64,000 nt of DNA from Eriocheir sinensis (GCF_024679095.1 NW_026111184.1:496001-560000); one strand, 5' to 3'; numbered from the stretch's first letter, positions 29,601 to 47,668 are shown. The notes: a model not told the origin generated them from the sequence alone. Numbers and translations: made by a program.

Positions 29601-31208
29601 ACAAATTTAATTACTTCTGTGTATTTTTGTATATAGTTTTATACAAATTTACGATATTTTATGTGTATTTTGTATATTTATATTTATACAAATACACATT
29701 CTTTTACTGGTATTTTGTCTATTTATTTTGATACGATTTTTATGTATTTTTTGTATTCATTTTTTTATACGTATTTACTTCATTTTATGTGTATATATTT
29801 TTATAGAAATCTACGTTATTTTATGTGTATTCGTATATATATTTTGAAACAAATTTACATTGTTTTATATGTATTTTGCATATCTATTTCAATACAAATT
29901 TACCTTATAGTATGTGCATTTTTTTATTTTTATTTTAATACAAATTTTAATATTTTATGTGTATTTTGGGATATATATTTTTATAGAAAATGCTTTATTT
30001 TACGGCTATTTTGCATCTTTATTTTCATACAAATTTACATTATTTTATTAATATTCTGTGTATTTATTGTTGATACGATTTTACATTATTCTATTTGTGT
30101 TTTGTACATATTTTTTTATACATATATACATTATTTAATGTGTATTTTCCATATATATTTCATAAAAATTTACATTATTTTAAGTGTATTTGTTTATATA
30201 TTTTCATTCAAATTTACATTATTTTATGTGTATTTTGTATATGTATTTCAATAGAAATTTAACAAGTTTTATGTGTATTTTGTATATATATATATTTTTA
30301 TACAAATTAAAATTATTTTTGTGTATTTTTTTAATAGAGTTTTATACAAATTTACAATATTTTATGTGTATTTTGTTTATCTATTTTCATACAAATACAC
30401 ATTCTTTTATTGATATTTTGTTTATTTATTTTGATGCGAATTTACATTATTTAATGTGTATTGTGTATATATATTTTTTATACGTATTTACGTCATTTCA
30501 TGTGTATTTTGCATATATATTTCTATAGAAATATACGTTATTTTATGTGTATTCGTATATATATTTTGAAACATATATACATTGTTTTATGTGCATTTTG
30601 TATATTTTTTCAATACAAATTTACCTTATTGTACGTGCATTTTGTATATTAATTTCAATACAAATTTAATTATTATTTGTGTATTCTTGTATATGTATTT
30701 TTAAAAAAATATGCTTTATTTTATGGGTATTTTGCATCTTTATTTTCATACAAAATTACATTATTTTATTGATATTCTGTGTATTTATTTTGATACGATT
30801 TTACATTATTCTATGTATATTTTGTATATCTATTTTATACAAATGTACGTTATTTGATGTGAATTTGTTTTCATTTCATACAAATTTACATTATTTTATG
30901 TGTATTTTGTACATGTATTTAGATACAAATCTAAATAATTATATGTGTATTTTGTATATTTTTTTTCATACAAATTGAAATTTATTTGTTTTTTTTTTGT
31001 ATATATTTTTATTCAAATTTTCGTATTTTTATGTGTATTTTGTATATTTATTTTCCTTCAAATATACGTTCTTTTATTGGAATTTGGTTTATTTATTTTG
31101 ATACGAATTTTCATTTTTTTAGGTGTATTTGATATATATATTTTTATACTTATTTACATAATTTTATATGTATTTTGAATATATATTTTCATAGAAATTT
31201 ACTCTATA
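26689..31208 (+). repeat. Satellite block 16, T-rich strand on +
   Basis: About 4.5 kb of forward monomers. The first ~1.06 kb are a direct copy of 8041-9188 without its TA tract. Three consecutive A-type monomers at about 27568, 28090 and 28605 are spaced by less than a full HOR turn. The first interval lacks types I to M, because H is fused to N at TTTATCATCTATTATCTA. A full 16-monomer HOR follows at 29815-30526. Confidence 0.9.
29815..30526 (+). repeat. Complete 16-monomer higher-order repeat (~712 bp)
   Basis: Measured from one AGAAAT of monomer A (29815) to the next (30527): 712 bp, or 16 monomers averaging 44.5 bp. Marker words in order: ATTCGTATATATA (A), TTTTGCATATCTATTTC (B), TATGTGCATTTT (C), TATTTTGGGATATA (D), AAAATGCTTTATTTTACGG (E), TATTAATATTCTGTG (F), TACGATTTTACATTATTC (G), ATTATTTAATG (H), TTTTAAGTGTATTTG (I), TTCATTCAAATTTAC (J), TTTCAATAGAAATTTAAC (K), ATTATTTTTGTG (L), TTTACAATATT (M), AATACACATTC (N), GATGCGAATTTAC (O), TACGTATTTACGTC (P). 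Comparable A-to-A distances are 715 bp from 40026, 711 bp from 57878, and about 713 bp from 53955 after removing the TA expansion. Confidence 0.85.
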
Positions 31209-32482
<1,274 letters not shown>

Positions 32483-34786
32483 TCTGTGTTTTTTGTATAT
32501 ATTTTTTTTATACATATTTACATTATTTAATGTTCATTTTGTATATATACTTTATCCAAATTTACATTATTTTATCTGTATTTGTTTATATATTTTCATA
32601 CATATTTACATTATTTTGTGTTTTTTGTATATATATTTTTCTACATATTTAAATTATTTTATGTGTATTTTGTATATACATTTTCATAAAAAAAACTACG
32701 TTATTTTATTGTGTGTATAAGTATGTATTTTGATACAAATTTTATACAAATTCATGTTATTTAATGTGTATTTGTATATATATTTTCATACAAATTTATA
32801 TTATTTTATGTGTATTTTTTCATATATTTCATTACAAATTTACCTTATTTTATATTTATTTTGTATATTTATTTCTTTCAATTTTAAATTATTTTATGTG
32901 TATATTTGTATTTGTATTTAGGTTATTTTATGTGTATTTTGTATATATATTTTCATCCAAAATTACATTATTTTATTGTTATTTCTTAATTTAACTCGAT
33001 ACGAGTTTAGATTATTTCATAGGTATTTTGTATACATATTTTTATACTCATTTACATTATCTAATGTGTGTTTTGTATATATATTTTTATGCAAATTTAT
33101 TTAATGTTAATTTTTGTACATATATTTTTATAAAAAATTGCGTTATTTTATGTATATAGTTATATATAAATTTACGTTATTTTATGTGCATTTTGTATAT
33201 TTATATTTATACAAATACACATTCTTTTATTGGTATATTGTTTATTTCCATTTATACGAATTTACATTATTTTATGTGTATTTTGTATACATTTTTTTAT
33301 ACGTATTTACTTAATTTTATGTGTATTTTGAATATGTATTTTTATAGAAATCTACGTTATTTTATGTGTATTCGTATATATATTTTGAAACAAATTTACA
33401 TTATTTTATATGTATTTTGCATATTTATTTCAATACAAATTTACCTTATTGTATGTGCATTTTGTATATTTATTTTAATACAAATTCAAATATTTTATGT
33501 GTATTTTGGTATCAATAATTTTATAAAAAATGCGTTATTTTATAGGTATTTTGCATCTTAATTTTCATACAAATTTACATTATTTTATTAATATTCTGTG
33601 TATATATTTTGATACGATTTTACATTATACTATTTTTGTTTTATATATATATTTTTTTATACATATTTACATTATTTAATGTGTATTTTTAATATATATT
33701 TCATACAAATTTACGTTATTATATGTGTATTTGTTTATATATTTTCTTTCAAATTTACATTATTTTATATGTATTTTTTATATGTATTTCAATACAAATT
33801 AACCTAATTTTATATGCATTTTGTATATTTCTTTTCATACAAATTTAAATTATTTTTGTGTATTTTTGTATATAGTTTTATACAAATTTAGGTTATTTTA
33901 TGTACGCATTTACATTATTTAATGTGTGTTTTGTATATATATTTTTATCCAAAGTTACTTTATTTTACGTTCATTTTTGGACATATATTTTTATGGAAAT
34001 TAGCGTTATTATATATGTATTTGTATATGTTTTCTCATTTAAATTTACATTATTTTATTGATATTTTGTTTATTTAGTTTGATACGAATTACATGATTAT
34101 TTGTGTATTTTGTACATATTTTTTATACGTATTTACATTATTTAATGTGTATTTTGTTTATATATTTTTAAACAAATTTACGTTATTATATGTATTTTTA
34201 TAAATATTTTGATGCAAATTTACATTATTTTATGTGTATTTTGTATACATTTTCTTATACGTATTTACTTCATTTTATGTGTATTTTGTATATATATTTT
34301 TATACAAATCTACGTTATTTTATGTGTATTCGTATATATATTTTGAAACAAATTTACATTGTTTTATATGTATTTTGCATATCTATTTCAGTACAGATTT
34401 ACCTTATTGTATGTGTATTTTGTATATTTATTTTAATACAAATTAATTTTTTCATGTGTATTTTGGTATATATATTTTTATAAAAAATGCGTTATTTAAT
34501 GGGTATTTTGCATCTTTATTTTCATACAAATTTACTTTGTTTTATTAATATTCTGTGTATTTATTTTGATACGATTTTACATTATTCTATTTGTGTTTTG
34601 TATATATTTTTTTATACATATTTACATTATTTAATGTGTATTTTGTATATTTTAAAACAAATTTACATTATTTTATGCGCATCTGTTAAAATATTTTGAT
34701 ACAAATTTACATTATTTTACGTATTTTGTATATATATTTCAATACAAATTTAGTTTATTTTATGTATATTTTGTATATCTATTTTC

Positions 34787-34837
34787 ATTCGTATCAAAAT
34801 AAATAAACAAAATAGCAATAAAATAATGTAAATTTAA
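34787..34837 (-). repeat. Single inverted monomer inside forward array
   Basis: One reverse-oriented monomer, CATTCGTATCAAAATAAATA onward to AATGTAAATTT, with forward monomers on both sides. Its left edge is the reverse complement of the J4 junction at 12866, and the forward sequence to its left (about 34655-34787) is the reverse complement of 12867-13006. The fragment thus comes from an inverted copy of that module. Confidence 0.78.
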
Positions 34838-35049
34838 ATATTATTTTGTGTATTTTGTATATGTATTTCAATACAAATCTACCTAATTTTATGTATATTT
34901 TGTACATGTATTTAAATACAAATTTATTTAATTATATGAGTATTTTGAATATCTATTTTCATACAAATTGAAATTAATTTTGTGTATTTTTGTATATATT
35001 TTTATACAAATATGTTTTGTATATTTTTTTTCCTACATATATACGTTCT

Positions 35050-36792
35050 TTTATCGTAGTTTTGTTTATTTATTTTTATACGAATTTACACTAATTTAGG
35101 TGTATTTGATATGTATATTTTTATACTTATTTATATCATTTTATTTGTGTTTTGAATATATATTTTCATAGAAATTTACTCTATTTTATGGGTATTCGTA
35201 TATATATTTTGATACAAATTTACATTATTTATGTTTATTTTTCATATCTATTTCAATACAAATTTACCATATTGTATGTGTATTTTGTATATTTATTTTA
35301 ATACAAATTTAATTATTTTATGTGTATTTTTGTAAAAATATGCGTTATTATTTGGGTATTTTGCATCTTTATTTTCATACAAATTTACATTATTTTATTG
35401 ATATTCTGTTGATTTATTTTGATACGATTTTACATTATTCTATGTGTATTTTGTATATATATTTTTATACACATTTACATTATTTAATGTATATTTTGTA
35501 TATATATTTTATATAAATTTACGCTATTTTATGTATTTGTTTATATATTTTCATACAAATTTACAAAATTTTATGTGTAATTTGTATATGTATTTCAATA
35601 CAGATTTGCCTAATTTTATGTGTATTTTGCATATCTATTTTCAAATAAATTTAAATTATTTTTATGTATTTTTTTTATATTTTTATACAAATTTTAGTTA
35701 TTTTATTTGTATTATGTATTTATATTTTCCTACAAATATTCATTCTTTTAGTGGAATTTTGTTCATTTATTTTCATAAGTATTTACATAATTTTATGTGT
35801 ATTTTGTATATATATTTTTCTACGTATTTACATTATTTTATGTGTATTTTTTATATATATTTTCATAAAAATTTACGTTATTTTATTGTGTGTATTCGTA
35901 TATGTTTTGATACAAATTTACATTATTTTATTTTTATTTTGCATATCTTTTTCAATACAGATTTACCTTATTGTATGTGTATTTTGTATATTTATTTTAA
36001 TAAAAATTTAATTATTTTATGTACTTTGTATACATTTTCTTATACGTATTTACTTAATTTAATGTGTATTTTGTATATATATATTTTTATAGTAATCTAC
36101 GTTATTTTATGTGTATTGGTATATATATTTTGAAGCAAATTTACATTGTTTTATATGTATTTAGCATATCTATTTTAATATAAATCTACCTTATTGTATG
36201 TGCATTTTGTATATTTATTGTAATACAAATTTAAATATTTTATTATTTTGGTATATATATTTTTATAAAAAGAGTTTTATATAAATTTAAAATATTTTAA
36301 ATGTATTTTGTATATCTATTTTCATACAAATACACATTTTTTTATTTTTATATTTTGTTTATTTATTTTGACGCGAATTCACATTATTTAATGTGTATTG
36401 TGTATATATATTTTTATACGTATTTACGTCATTTCATGTGTATTTTGTATATATATTTCTATAGAAATATATGTTATTTTATGTGTATTCGTATATATAT
36501 TTTGAAACATATACATTGTTTTATGTGCATTTTGCATATTTTTTCAATATAAATTTACCTTATTGTACGTGCATTTTGTATATTAATTTTAATACAAATT
36601 TAATTATTCTATGTGTATTTTTGTATATGTATTTTCATAAAAAAAATGCTTTATTTTATGGGTATTTTGCATCTTTATTTTCATACAAATTTACATTATT
36701 TTATTGATATTCTGTGTATTTATTTTGATGCGATTTTACATTATTCTATGTATATTTTGTATATATATTTCATACAAATGAACGTTATTTTA
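35050..36792. repeat. Segmental duplication 4, copy A (direct partner 55556-57315)
   Basis: Both copies share the shortened monomer with TTTTTGTAAAAATATGCG, the tract CTTTTAGTGGAATTTTG (TGGATTTTTG in the partner), the G-bearing word GTATTGGTATATA and the fused monomer reading ATAAAAAGAGTTTTATATA. The match is lost near 36792, after TTTTATGTGAAT, where the partner turns into CATATCTATCTTATTATTG. Confidence 0.82.
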
Positions 36793-37369
36793 TGTGAATA
36801 TGTTTTCATTTCATACAAATTTACATTATTTTATGTGTATTTTGTACATGTATTTAAATACAAATTTAACTAATTATATGTGTATTATGTATATCTATTT
36901 TCATACAACTTGAAATTAATTTTGTGTATTTTAGTGTATATTCTTATTCAAATTTTCGTAATTTTGTGAATTTTGTATATTTATTTTCCTACAAATATAC
37001 GTTCTTTTATCGGAATTTTGTTTATTTATTTTGATACGAATTTTCATTATTTTAGGTGTATTTGATATATATATTTTTATACTTATTTTCATAATTTTAT
37101 ATGTGTTTTGAATATATATTTTCATAGAAATTTACTTATTCGTATATATTTTTTGATACAAATTTACGTTATTTATGTGTATTTCGCATATCTATTTCAA
37201 TACAAATTTTCTTTATTGTATGTGCCTTTTGTATATTTATTTTGATGCAAATTTAATTATTTTATGTGTATTTTTGTATGTATATTTTTAAACAAATATG
37301 CGTTATTATGTGTATAAGTATATATTTTGATACAAATTTTATACAAATTCATGTTATTTAATGTGTATT

Positions 37370-39615
<2,246 letters not shown>

Positions 39616-41412
39616 AACTTGTATGTTGCATATTTTTTCAATACAAATTTACCTTATTATATACGCATTTTGTATATTAATTTTAATATATGTGTATTTG
39701 AAAATATATTTTGATACAAATTTAAATTATTTTATGCATTCTCTATATTTATTTCAATTCAAATTTAGCTTATTTTATGTGTCTTTTGTATATCTATTTT
39801 CATACAAATTTAATTATTTTTGTTTATTTTTTTATATAGTTTTATACAGTTTTACGTTATTTTATGTGTATTTTGTATATTTATATTTATACAAGTAAAC
39901 ATTCTTTTATTGGCATTTACTTTATTTATTTTGATACGAATTTACATTGTTTTATGTGTATTTTGTATACATTTTCTTATACGTATTTACTTCATTTTAT
40001 GTGTATTTTCCATATATATTTTTATAGAAATCTACGTTATTTTATGTGTATTCGTATATATATTTTGAAACAAATTTACATTGTTTTATGTGTATTTTGC
40101 ATATCTATTTCAATACAAATTTCCCTTATTGTATGTGCATTTTGTATATTTATTGTAATACAAATTTAAAAAATTTATGTGTTTTTTGGTATATATATTT
40201 TCATAAAAAATGCGTTGTTTTATGGGTATTTTGCATCTTTATTTTCATACAAATTTACATTATTTTATTAATAATCTGTGTATTTATTTTGATACTATTT
40301 TACATTATTCTATTTGTGTTTTGTATATATTTTTTTATACATATTTACATTATTCAATGTGTATTTTCTATATATGTTTCATACAAATTTACGTTATTTT
40401 AAGTGTATTTGTTTATATATTTTCATTCAAATTTACATTATTTTATGTGTATTTTGTATATGTATTTCAATAGAAATTTAACTAGTTTTATGTGTATTTT
40501 GTATGTATATTTTTATACAAATTTAAATTATTTTTGTGTATTTTTTTAATAGAGTTTTACACAAATTTACAATATTTTATGTGTATTTTGTATATCTATT
40601 TTCATACAAATACACATTCTTTTATTGATATTTTGGTTATTTATTTTGATGCGAATTTACATTATTTAATGTGTATTGTGTATATATATTTTTATACGTA
40701 TTAACGTCATTTCATGTGTATTTTGTATATATATTTCTATAGAAATATACGTTATTTTATGTGTTTTCGTATATATATTTTGAAACAAATATACATTGTT
40801 TTATGTGCATTTTGTATATTTTTTCAATACAAATTTCCCTTATTGTACGTGCATTTTGTATATTAATTTTAATACAAATTTAATTATTCTATGTGTGTTC
40901 TTGTATATGTATTTTAAAAAAAATATGCTTTATTTTATGGGTATTTTGCATCTTTATTTTCATACAAAATTACATTATTTTATTGATATTCTGTGTATTT
41001 ATTTTGATACGATTTTACATTAATCTATGTATATTTTGTATAACTATTTTATACAAATGTACGTTATTTTATGTGAATTTGTTTTCATTTCATACAAATT
41101 TTTGTTTTGTACATGTATTTAAATACAAATTTAACTAATTATATGTGTATTTTGTATATCAATTTTCATATAAATTGAAATTTATTTTTTTGTTTTTTTG
41201 TATATACTTTTATTCAAATTTTCGTAATTTTATGTGTATTTTGTATATTTATTTTCCTACAAATATACGTTCTTTTATCGGAATTTTGTTTATTTATTTT
41301 GATACGAATTTTCATTTTTTTAGGTGTGTTTGATATATATATTTTTATACTTATTTACATAATTTTATATGTATTTTGAATATATATTTTCATAGAAATT
41401 TACTCTATATGT
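39616..41412 (+). repeat. Satellite block 21, T-rich strand on +
   Basis: Forward monomers. From 39688 it is a direct copy of 57541-59278. It includes a full HOR turn of about 715 bp starting at 40026 and ends at a J1 junction. Confidence 0.9.
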
Positions 41413-41414
41413 AT
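39688..41414. repeat. Segmental duplication 5, copy A (direct partner 57541-59278)
   Basis: About 1.73 kb against 1.74 kb. Shared markers include TGTCTTTTGTATATC, ACAAGTAAACATTC (ACAAGTAAGCATTC in the partner), TATTGGCATTTA and the E-type monomer with AATGCGTTGTTTTATGGG. The copies separate immediately after the J1 word TACTCTATATGTATAT. Confidence 0.84.
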
Positions 41415-43335
41415 ATACAAAAAAACACAAAAATAATTTAAATTTGTATGAAAATAAATATACAAAATACACATAAAATTAGGTAAATTTGTATTGAAAT
41501 ACATATACAAAATACACTTAAAATAATGTAAATTTGAATGAAATTATATAAACAAATACACTTAAAATGACGTTAATTTCTATTAAATATATATAAAAAC
41601 ACATTAAATAATGAAAATATGTATAAAAAAATATATACAAAACACAAAGAGTATAATATAAAATCGTATCAAAATATATACACAGAATATTAATAAAATA
41701 ATATACATTTGTATTAAAACTAAGATGCAAAATACCTATAAAATAACGCATTTTTTATAAAATTATATATACCAAAATACACATAAAATATTTGAATTTG
41801 TATTAAAATAAATATACAAAATGTACATACAATAAGGTAAATTTGTATTTAATAGATATGCAAAAAACTCATAAAACAATGTAAATTTGTTTCAAAATAT
41901 ATATACGAATACACATAAAATAACGTAGATTTCTATAAATATATGTATACGAAATACACATAAAATTAAGTAAATACGAATCAAAAATATATAGAAAATA
42001 CACATAAAATAATGTAAATTCGTAAAATATAAATAAACAAAATACCAATGAGAGAAAGTGTATTTGTATAAATATAAATATACAAAATGCACATAAAATA
42101 ACGTAAATTTGTATAAAACTATATACAAAAATACACAGAAGTAATTAAATTTGTATGAAAATAGATATACAAAATACACACAAAAAAAGCTAAATTTGAA
42201 TTGAAATATATATACAAAATACATAAAATAAAGTAAACTCGTTTCAAAATATTTTTTTAACAAATACACATATAATAACGTAAATTTGTAAAAAAAATAT
42301 ATAAACAAAATACACATTAAGTAATGTAAATACGTATAAAAAAATATTTACAAAATTCACCAATAATCAAGTCATTCGTATCAAAATAAATAAACAAAAA
42401 ACTAATTAAATAATGTAAATTTGTATGAGAAAACATATACAAAATACACATAAAATAACGTTTTAAGTTTCTATAAAAATATATGTACAAAAATGCACAT
42501 AAAATTAGTTTGCATAAAAAAAATATATACAAAACACACATTAGATTATGTAAATGAGTATAAAAATATGTATACAAAATTCCTATGAAAGAATCTAAAT
42601 TCGTATCGAGTTAAATTAAGAAAATAACAATAAAATAATGTAATTTTGGATGAAAATATATATAGAAAACACACATAAAATAACCTAAATACAAATACAA
42701 ATATACATATTAAATAATTTAAAATTGAATGAAATAAATATACAAAATAAACATAAAATAAGGTAAATTTGTAATAAAATATATGTAAGAATACACATAA
42801 AATAATATAAATTTGTATGAAAATATATATACAAATACACATAAAAAACATTAATTTGTATAAAATGTTTCAAAATATATACGAATACACACAAAAAAAT
42901 ATCGTAAATTTTTATGAAAATGTATATATAAAATACACATAAAATAGTTTAAATACGTAGAAAAATATATATACAAAATACTCATAAAATAATGTAAATT
43001 CGTAAAAAATTAAATACACAAAATTCCAATAAAAGAATGTATATTTGTAGGAAAATATATATACAAAAAACAATTAAAATAACTAAAATTTGTATAAAAA
43101 TATATACAAATATACACAAAAATAATTTAAATTTGTTTGAAAATAGATATGCAAAATACACATAAAGTTAGGCAAATTTGTATTGGAATACATACACAAA
43201 ACTCACATAAAATAATGTAAATTTGTATGAAAATATATAAACAAATACATATAAAATCACGTAAATTTGGATAAAATATATATATACAAAATATACATTA
43301 AATATTTTAAATATGTATAAAAATATATTATATTA
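41413..43335 (-). repeat. Satellite block 22, T-rich strand on -
   Basis: Reverse monomers between a J1 and a J2 junction, the equivalent of 13836-15768. It contains a ~400-bp cassette copy near 42520-42890. Confidence 0.9.
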
Positions 43336-43348
43336 TATATATTTTTAT
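43317..43348. repeat. J2-type divergent junction with hairpin arms
   Basis: Arms ATAAAAATATAT (43317-43328) and ATATATTTTTAT (43337-43348) with spacer TATATTAT, the same spacer as at 11764. Confidence 0.85.
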
Positions 43349-46300
43349 TGATATTTGCGTTATTTATGTGTATTTTGTATATGTTTTCTCATAGAAATTT
43401 ACATTATTTTATTGGTATTTTGTCTATTTATTTTGATACGAATTACATGATTATTTGCGTATTTTTACATTTTTTATACGTATTTACATTATTTAATGTG
43501 TATTTTGTTTATATATTTTTATACAAATTTACGTTATTATATGTGTATTTATATAGGTATTTTGATACAAATTTACATTATTTTATGTATTTTGTATATA
43601 TATTTCAATTCAAATTTAGCTTATTTTGTGTATTTTGTATATCTATTTATTTTAATACAAAATCAAATATTTTATGTTTTTTCTTATTTATATTTTTATA
43701 AAAAATGCGTTATTTTATGGGTATTTTGCATCTTAATTTTCATACATATTTACATTATTTTATTAATATTTTCTGTATTTATTTTGATACGATTTTACAT
43801 TATTTTATTTGTGTTTTGTATATATTTTTTTTATACATATTTACATTATTTAATGTTTTTTTGTATATATATTTGATACAAATTTACGTTATTTTAAGTC
43901 TATATGTTTATATATTTTCATTCAAATTTACATTATTTTATGTGTATTTTGTATATGTATTTCAATACAAATTTAACTGTTTTTATATGTTTTTTGTATA
44001 TTTATTTTCATACAAGTTTAAATTATTTTTGTGTATTTTTGTATATAGTTTTATACAAATTTAGGTTATTTTATGGGTATTTTGTATATCTATTTTCATA
44101 CAAATACACAGTCTTTTCATGATATTTTATTTATTTATTTTAACACGAATTAACATTATTTAATGTGTTTTTTGTATATATATTTTTATACGTATTTACA
44201 TTATTTCAAGTGTATTTTGTATATATATTTCTATAGAAATCTGCGTTATTTTATGCGTATTCGTATATATATTTTGAAACAAATTTACATTATTTTATGT
44301 GTATTTTGCATATTTTTTCAATACAAATTTACCTTATTGTATGTGCATTTTGTATATTAATTTTAATACAAATCTGATTAATCTATGTGTATTTTTGTAT
44401 ATGTATTTTTATAAAAACATCCTTTATTTTATGGGTATTTTGCATCTTTATTTTCATACAAATTTACATTATTTTATTGATATTCTGTGTATTTATTTTG
44501 ATATGATTTTACATTATTCTATGTGTATTTTGTATATATATTTTATATAAAATGTATTTGTTTTCATTTCATACAAATCTACATTATTTTATGTGTTTTT
44601 TGTACATGTATTTAAATACAAATTTAACTAGTTATATGTGTATTTTGTATATCTATTTTGTATGCATATTTTCATAGAAATTTACTCTATTTTATGAGTA
44701 TTCGTATATATATTTCAATACAAATTTACTTTATTGTACGTGCATTTTGTATATTTATTTTAATACAAACTTAACTATTTTATATGTATTTTTGTATATA
44801 TATTTTTATGCAAATATGCGTTATTATATGGATATTTTGCATCTTTATTTTCATACAAATTTACATTATTTTATTGATATTCTCTTTATTTATTTTGATA
44901 CGATTTAACATTATTCTATGTGTATTTTGTATATTTTTTTATACATATTTACATTATTTAATGTTCATTTTGTATATATATTTTATCCAAATTTACATTA
45001 TTTTATGTGTATTTGTTTATATATTTTCATACAAATTTACATTATTTGATGTGTTTTTTGTATATATATTTTTCTACGTTTTAAATTATTTTATGTGTAT
45101 TTTGTATATACATTTTCATAAAAAAATTACGTTATTTTATTGTGTGTATAAGTATATATTTTGATACAAATTTTATACAAATTCATGTTATTTATTGTGT
45201 ATTTGTATATATATTTTCATACAAATTTATATTATTTTATGTGTATTTTTTCATATTTCATTACAAATTTACCTTATTTTATGTTTATTTTGTATATTTA
45301 TTTCATTCAATTTTAAATTATTTTATGTGTATACTTGTATTTGTATTTAGGTTATTTTATGTGTATTTTGTATATATATTTTCATCCAAAACTACATTAT
45401 TTTATTGATATTTTCTTAATTTAATTCGATACGAATTTAGATTATTTTATAGGTATTTTGTATACATATTTTTATACTCATTTACATTATCTAAAGTGTG
45501 TTTTGTATATATATCTTTATGCAAATTTATTTTATGTTCATTTTTGTACATATATTTTTATAGAAATTTGCTTTATTTTATGTATATAGTTTTATATAGA
45601 TTTACGTTATTTTATGTGCATTTTGTATATTTATATTTATACAAATACACATTCTTTTATTGGTATATTGTTTATTTACATTTATACGAATTTACATTAT
45701 TTTATGTGTATTTTGTATACATTTTTTTTATACGTATTTACTTAATATTATGTGTATTTTGTATATGTATTTTTATAGAAATCTACGTTATTTTATGTGT
45801 ATTCGTAAATATATTTTGAAACAAATTTACATTATTTTATATGTATTTTGCATATCTATTTCAATACAAATTTACCTTATTGTATGTGCATTTTATATGT
45901 TTATTTTTTAATACAAGTTCAAATATTTTATGTGTATTTTGGTATCAATATTTTTATAAAAAATGCGTTATTTTATAGGTATTTTGCATCTTAATTTTCA
46001 TACAAATTTACATTATTTTATTAATATTCTGTGTATATATTTTGATACGATTTTACATTATTCTATTTGTGTTTTGTATATATATTTTTTATACATATTT
46101 ACATTATTTAATGTGTATTTTGATTATATATTTCATACAAAGTTACGTTATTATATGTGTATTTGTTTATATATTTTCTTTCAAATTTACATTATTTTAT
46201 ATGTATTTTGTATATGTATTTCAATACAAATTAACCTAATTTTATGTGTATTTTGTATATTTCTTTTCATACAAATTTAAATTATTTTTGTGTATTTTTG

Positions 46301-47523
46301 TATATAGTTTTATACAAATTTAGGTTATTTTATGTACGTATTTACATTATTTAATGTGTGTTTTGTATATATATTTTTATCCAAAGTTACTTTATTTTAC
46401 GTTCATTTTTGGACATATATTTTTATGGAAATTAGCGTAATTTTATATATATTTGTATATGTTTTCTCATACAAATTTACATTATTTTATTGATATTTTG
46501 TTTATTTAGTTTGATACGAATTACATGATTATATGTGTATTTTGTACATATTTTTTATACGTATTTACATTACTTAATGTGTATTTTTTTTTATATATTT
46601 TTAAACAAATTTACGTTATTATATGTATTTTTATAAATATTTTGATACAAATTTACATTATTTTATGTATTTTCTATATACATTTCAATTCAAATTTAGC
46701 TTATTTTATCTGTATTTTGTATATCTATTTTCATACGAATTTAATAACTTCTGTGTATTTTTGTATATAGTTTTATACAAATTTACGTTATTTTATGTGT
46801 ATTTTGTATATTTATATTTATACAAATACACATTCTTTTATTGGTATTTTGTTTATTTATTTTGATGCGAATTTACATTATTTTATGTGTATTTTGTATA
46901 CATTTTCTTATACGTATTTACTTCATTTTATGTGTATTTTGTATATATATTTTTATACAAATCTACGTTATTTTATGTGTGTTCGTATATATATTTTGAA
47001 ACAAATTTACATTGTTTTATATGTATTTTGCATATCTATTTCAATAAAGATTTACCTTATTGTATGTGTATTTTGTATATTCATTTTAATACAAATACAC
47101 ATTCTTTTATTGATATTTTAATTATTTATTTTGACACGAATTTACATTATTTAATGTGTATTTTGTATATATATTTTTATACTTATTTACAACATTTCAT
47201 GTGTATTTTGTATATATATTTCTATAGAAATCTACGTTATTTTATGTGTATTCGTATATATATTTTGAAACAAATCTACATTATTTTATGTGTATTTTGT
47301 ATATATATTTCATTATAAATTTGCCTTATTTTAAGTTTATTTTTATATCTATTTTCATTCAAATTCAAATCATTTTATGTGTATAATTATTTATATTTAC
47401 GTTATTTTATGTGTATTTTCTATATATATTTTCATTCAAAATTACATTATTTTATCGGTATTTTGTTCATTTATTTCGATACGAATTTAGATTATTTCAT
47501 GTGTATTTTCTATACATATACAT
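43336..47523 (+). repeat. Satellite block 23, T-rich strand on +
   Basis: About 4.2 kb of forward monomers. The left part belongs to duplication 3, and the part around 44150-45560 resembles 22880-24330. The cassette lies near 45150-45560. The right end (47088-47668) is the reverse complement of 59122-59712 across the flip. Confidence 0.9.
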
Positions 47524-47668
47524 ATAGAGTAAATTTCTATGAAAATATATATTAAAAATACATATAAAATTATGTAAATAAGTATAAAAATATATATATC
47601 AAATACACCTAAAAAAAATGAAAATTCGTATCAAAATAAATAAATAAAATTCCGATAAAAGAACGTAA
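47088..47668. repeat. Inverted repeat pair with 59122-59712, carrying a J1 flip
   Basis: The reverse complement of this interval reproduces 59122-59712. The match covers the monomer with CGATACGAATTTAGATTATT, the join TATACATATACATATAGAGT (partner near 59265-59290) and the altered word TATTTTAATTATTTATTTTG. The two flips at 47523 and 59280 are therefore one junction copied in opposite directions. Confidence 0.83.

Larger units (their letters stand above)
32483..37369 (+). repeat. Satellite blocks 18-19, T-rich strand on +
   Basis: About 4.9 kb of forward monomers with a single inverted monomer at 34787-34837. The ~400-bp cassette lies near 32725-33120. 35050-36792 is a direct copy of 55556-57315. 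The region around 36900-37135 repeats the left flank of the J1 junctions without reaching the flip. Confidence 0.89.
41115..44143. repeat. Segmental duplication 3, copy B (partner 13540-16575)
   Basis: Same order as 13540-16575, including the J1 and J2 flips. The left edge follows a deletion join (CAAATTTTTGTTTTGTACATG near 41096). The right edge is near TTTATTTTAACACGAATTAAC. Confidence 0.83.
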
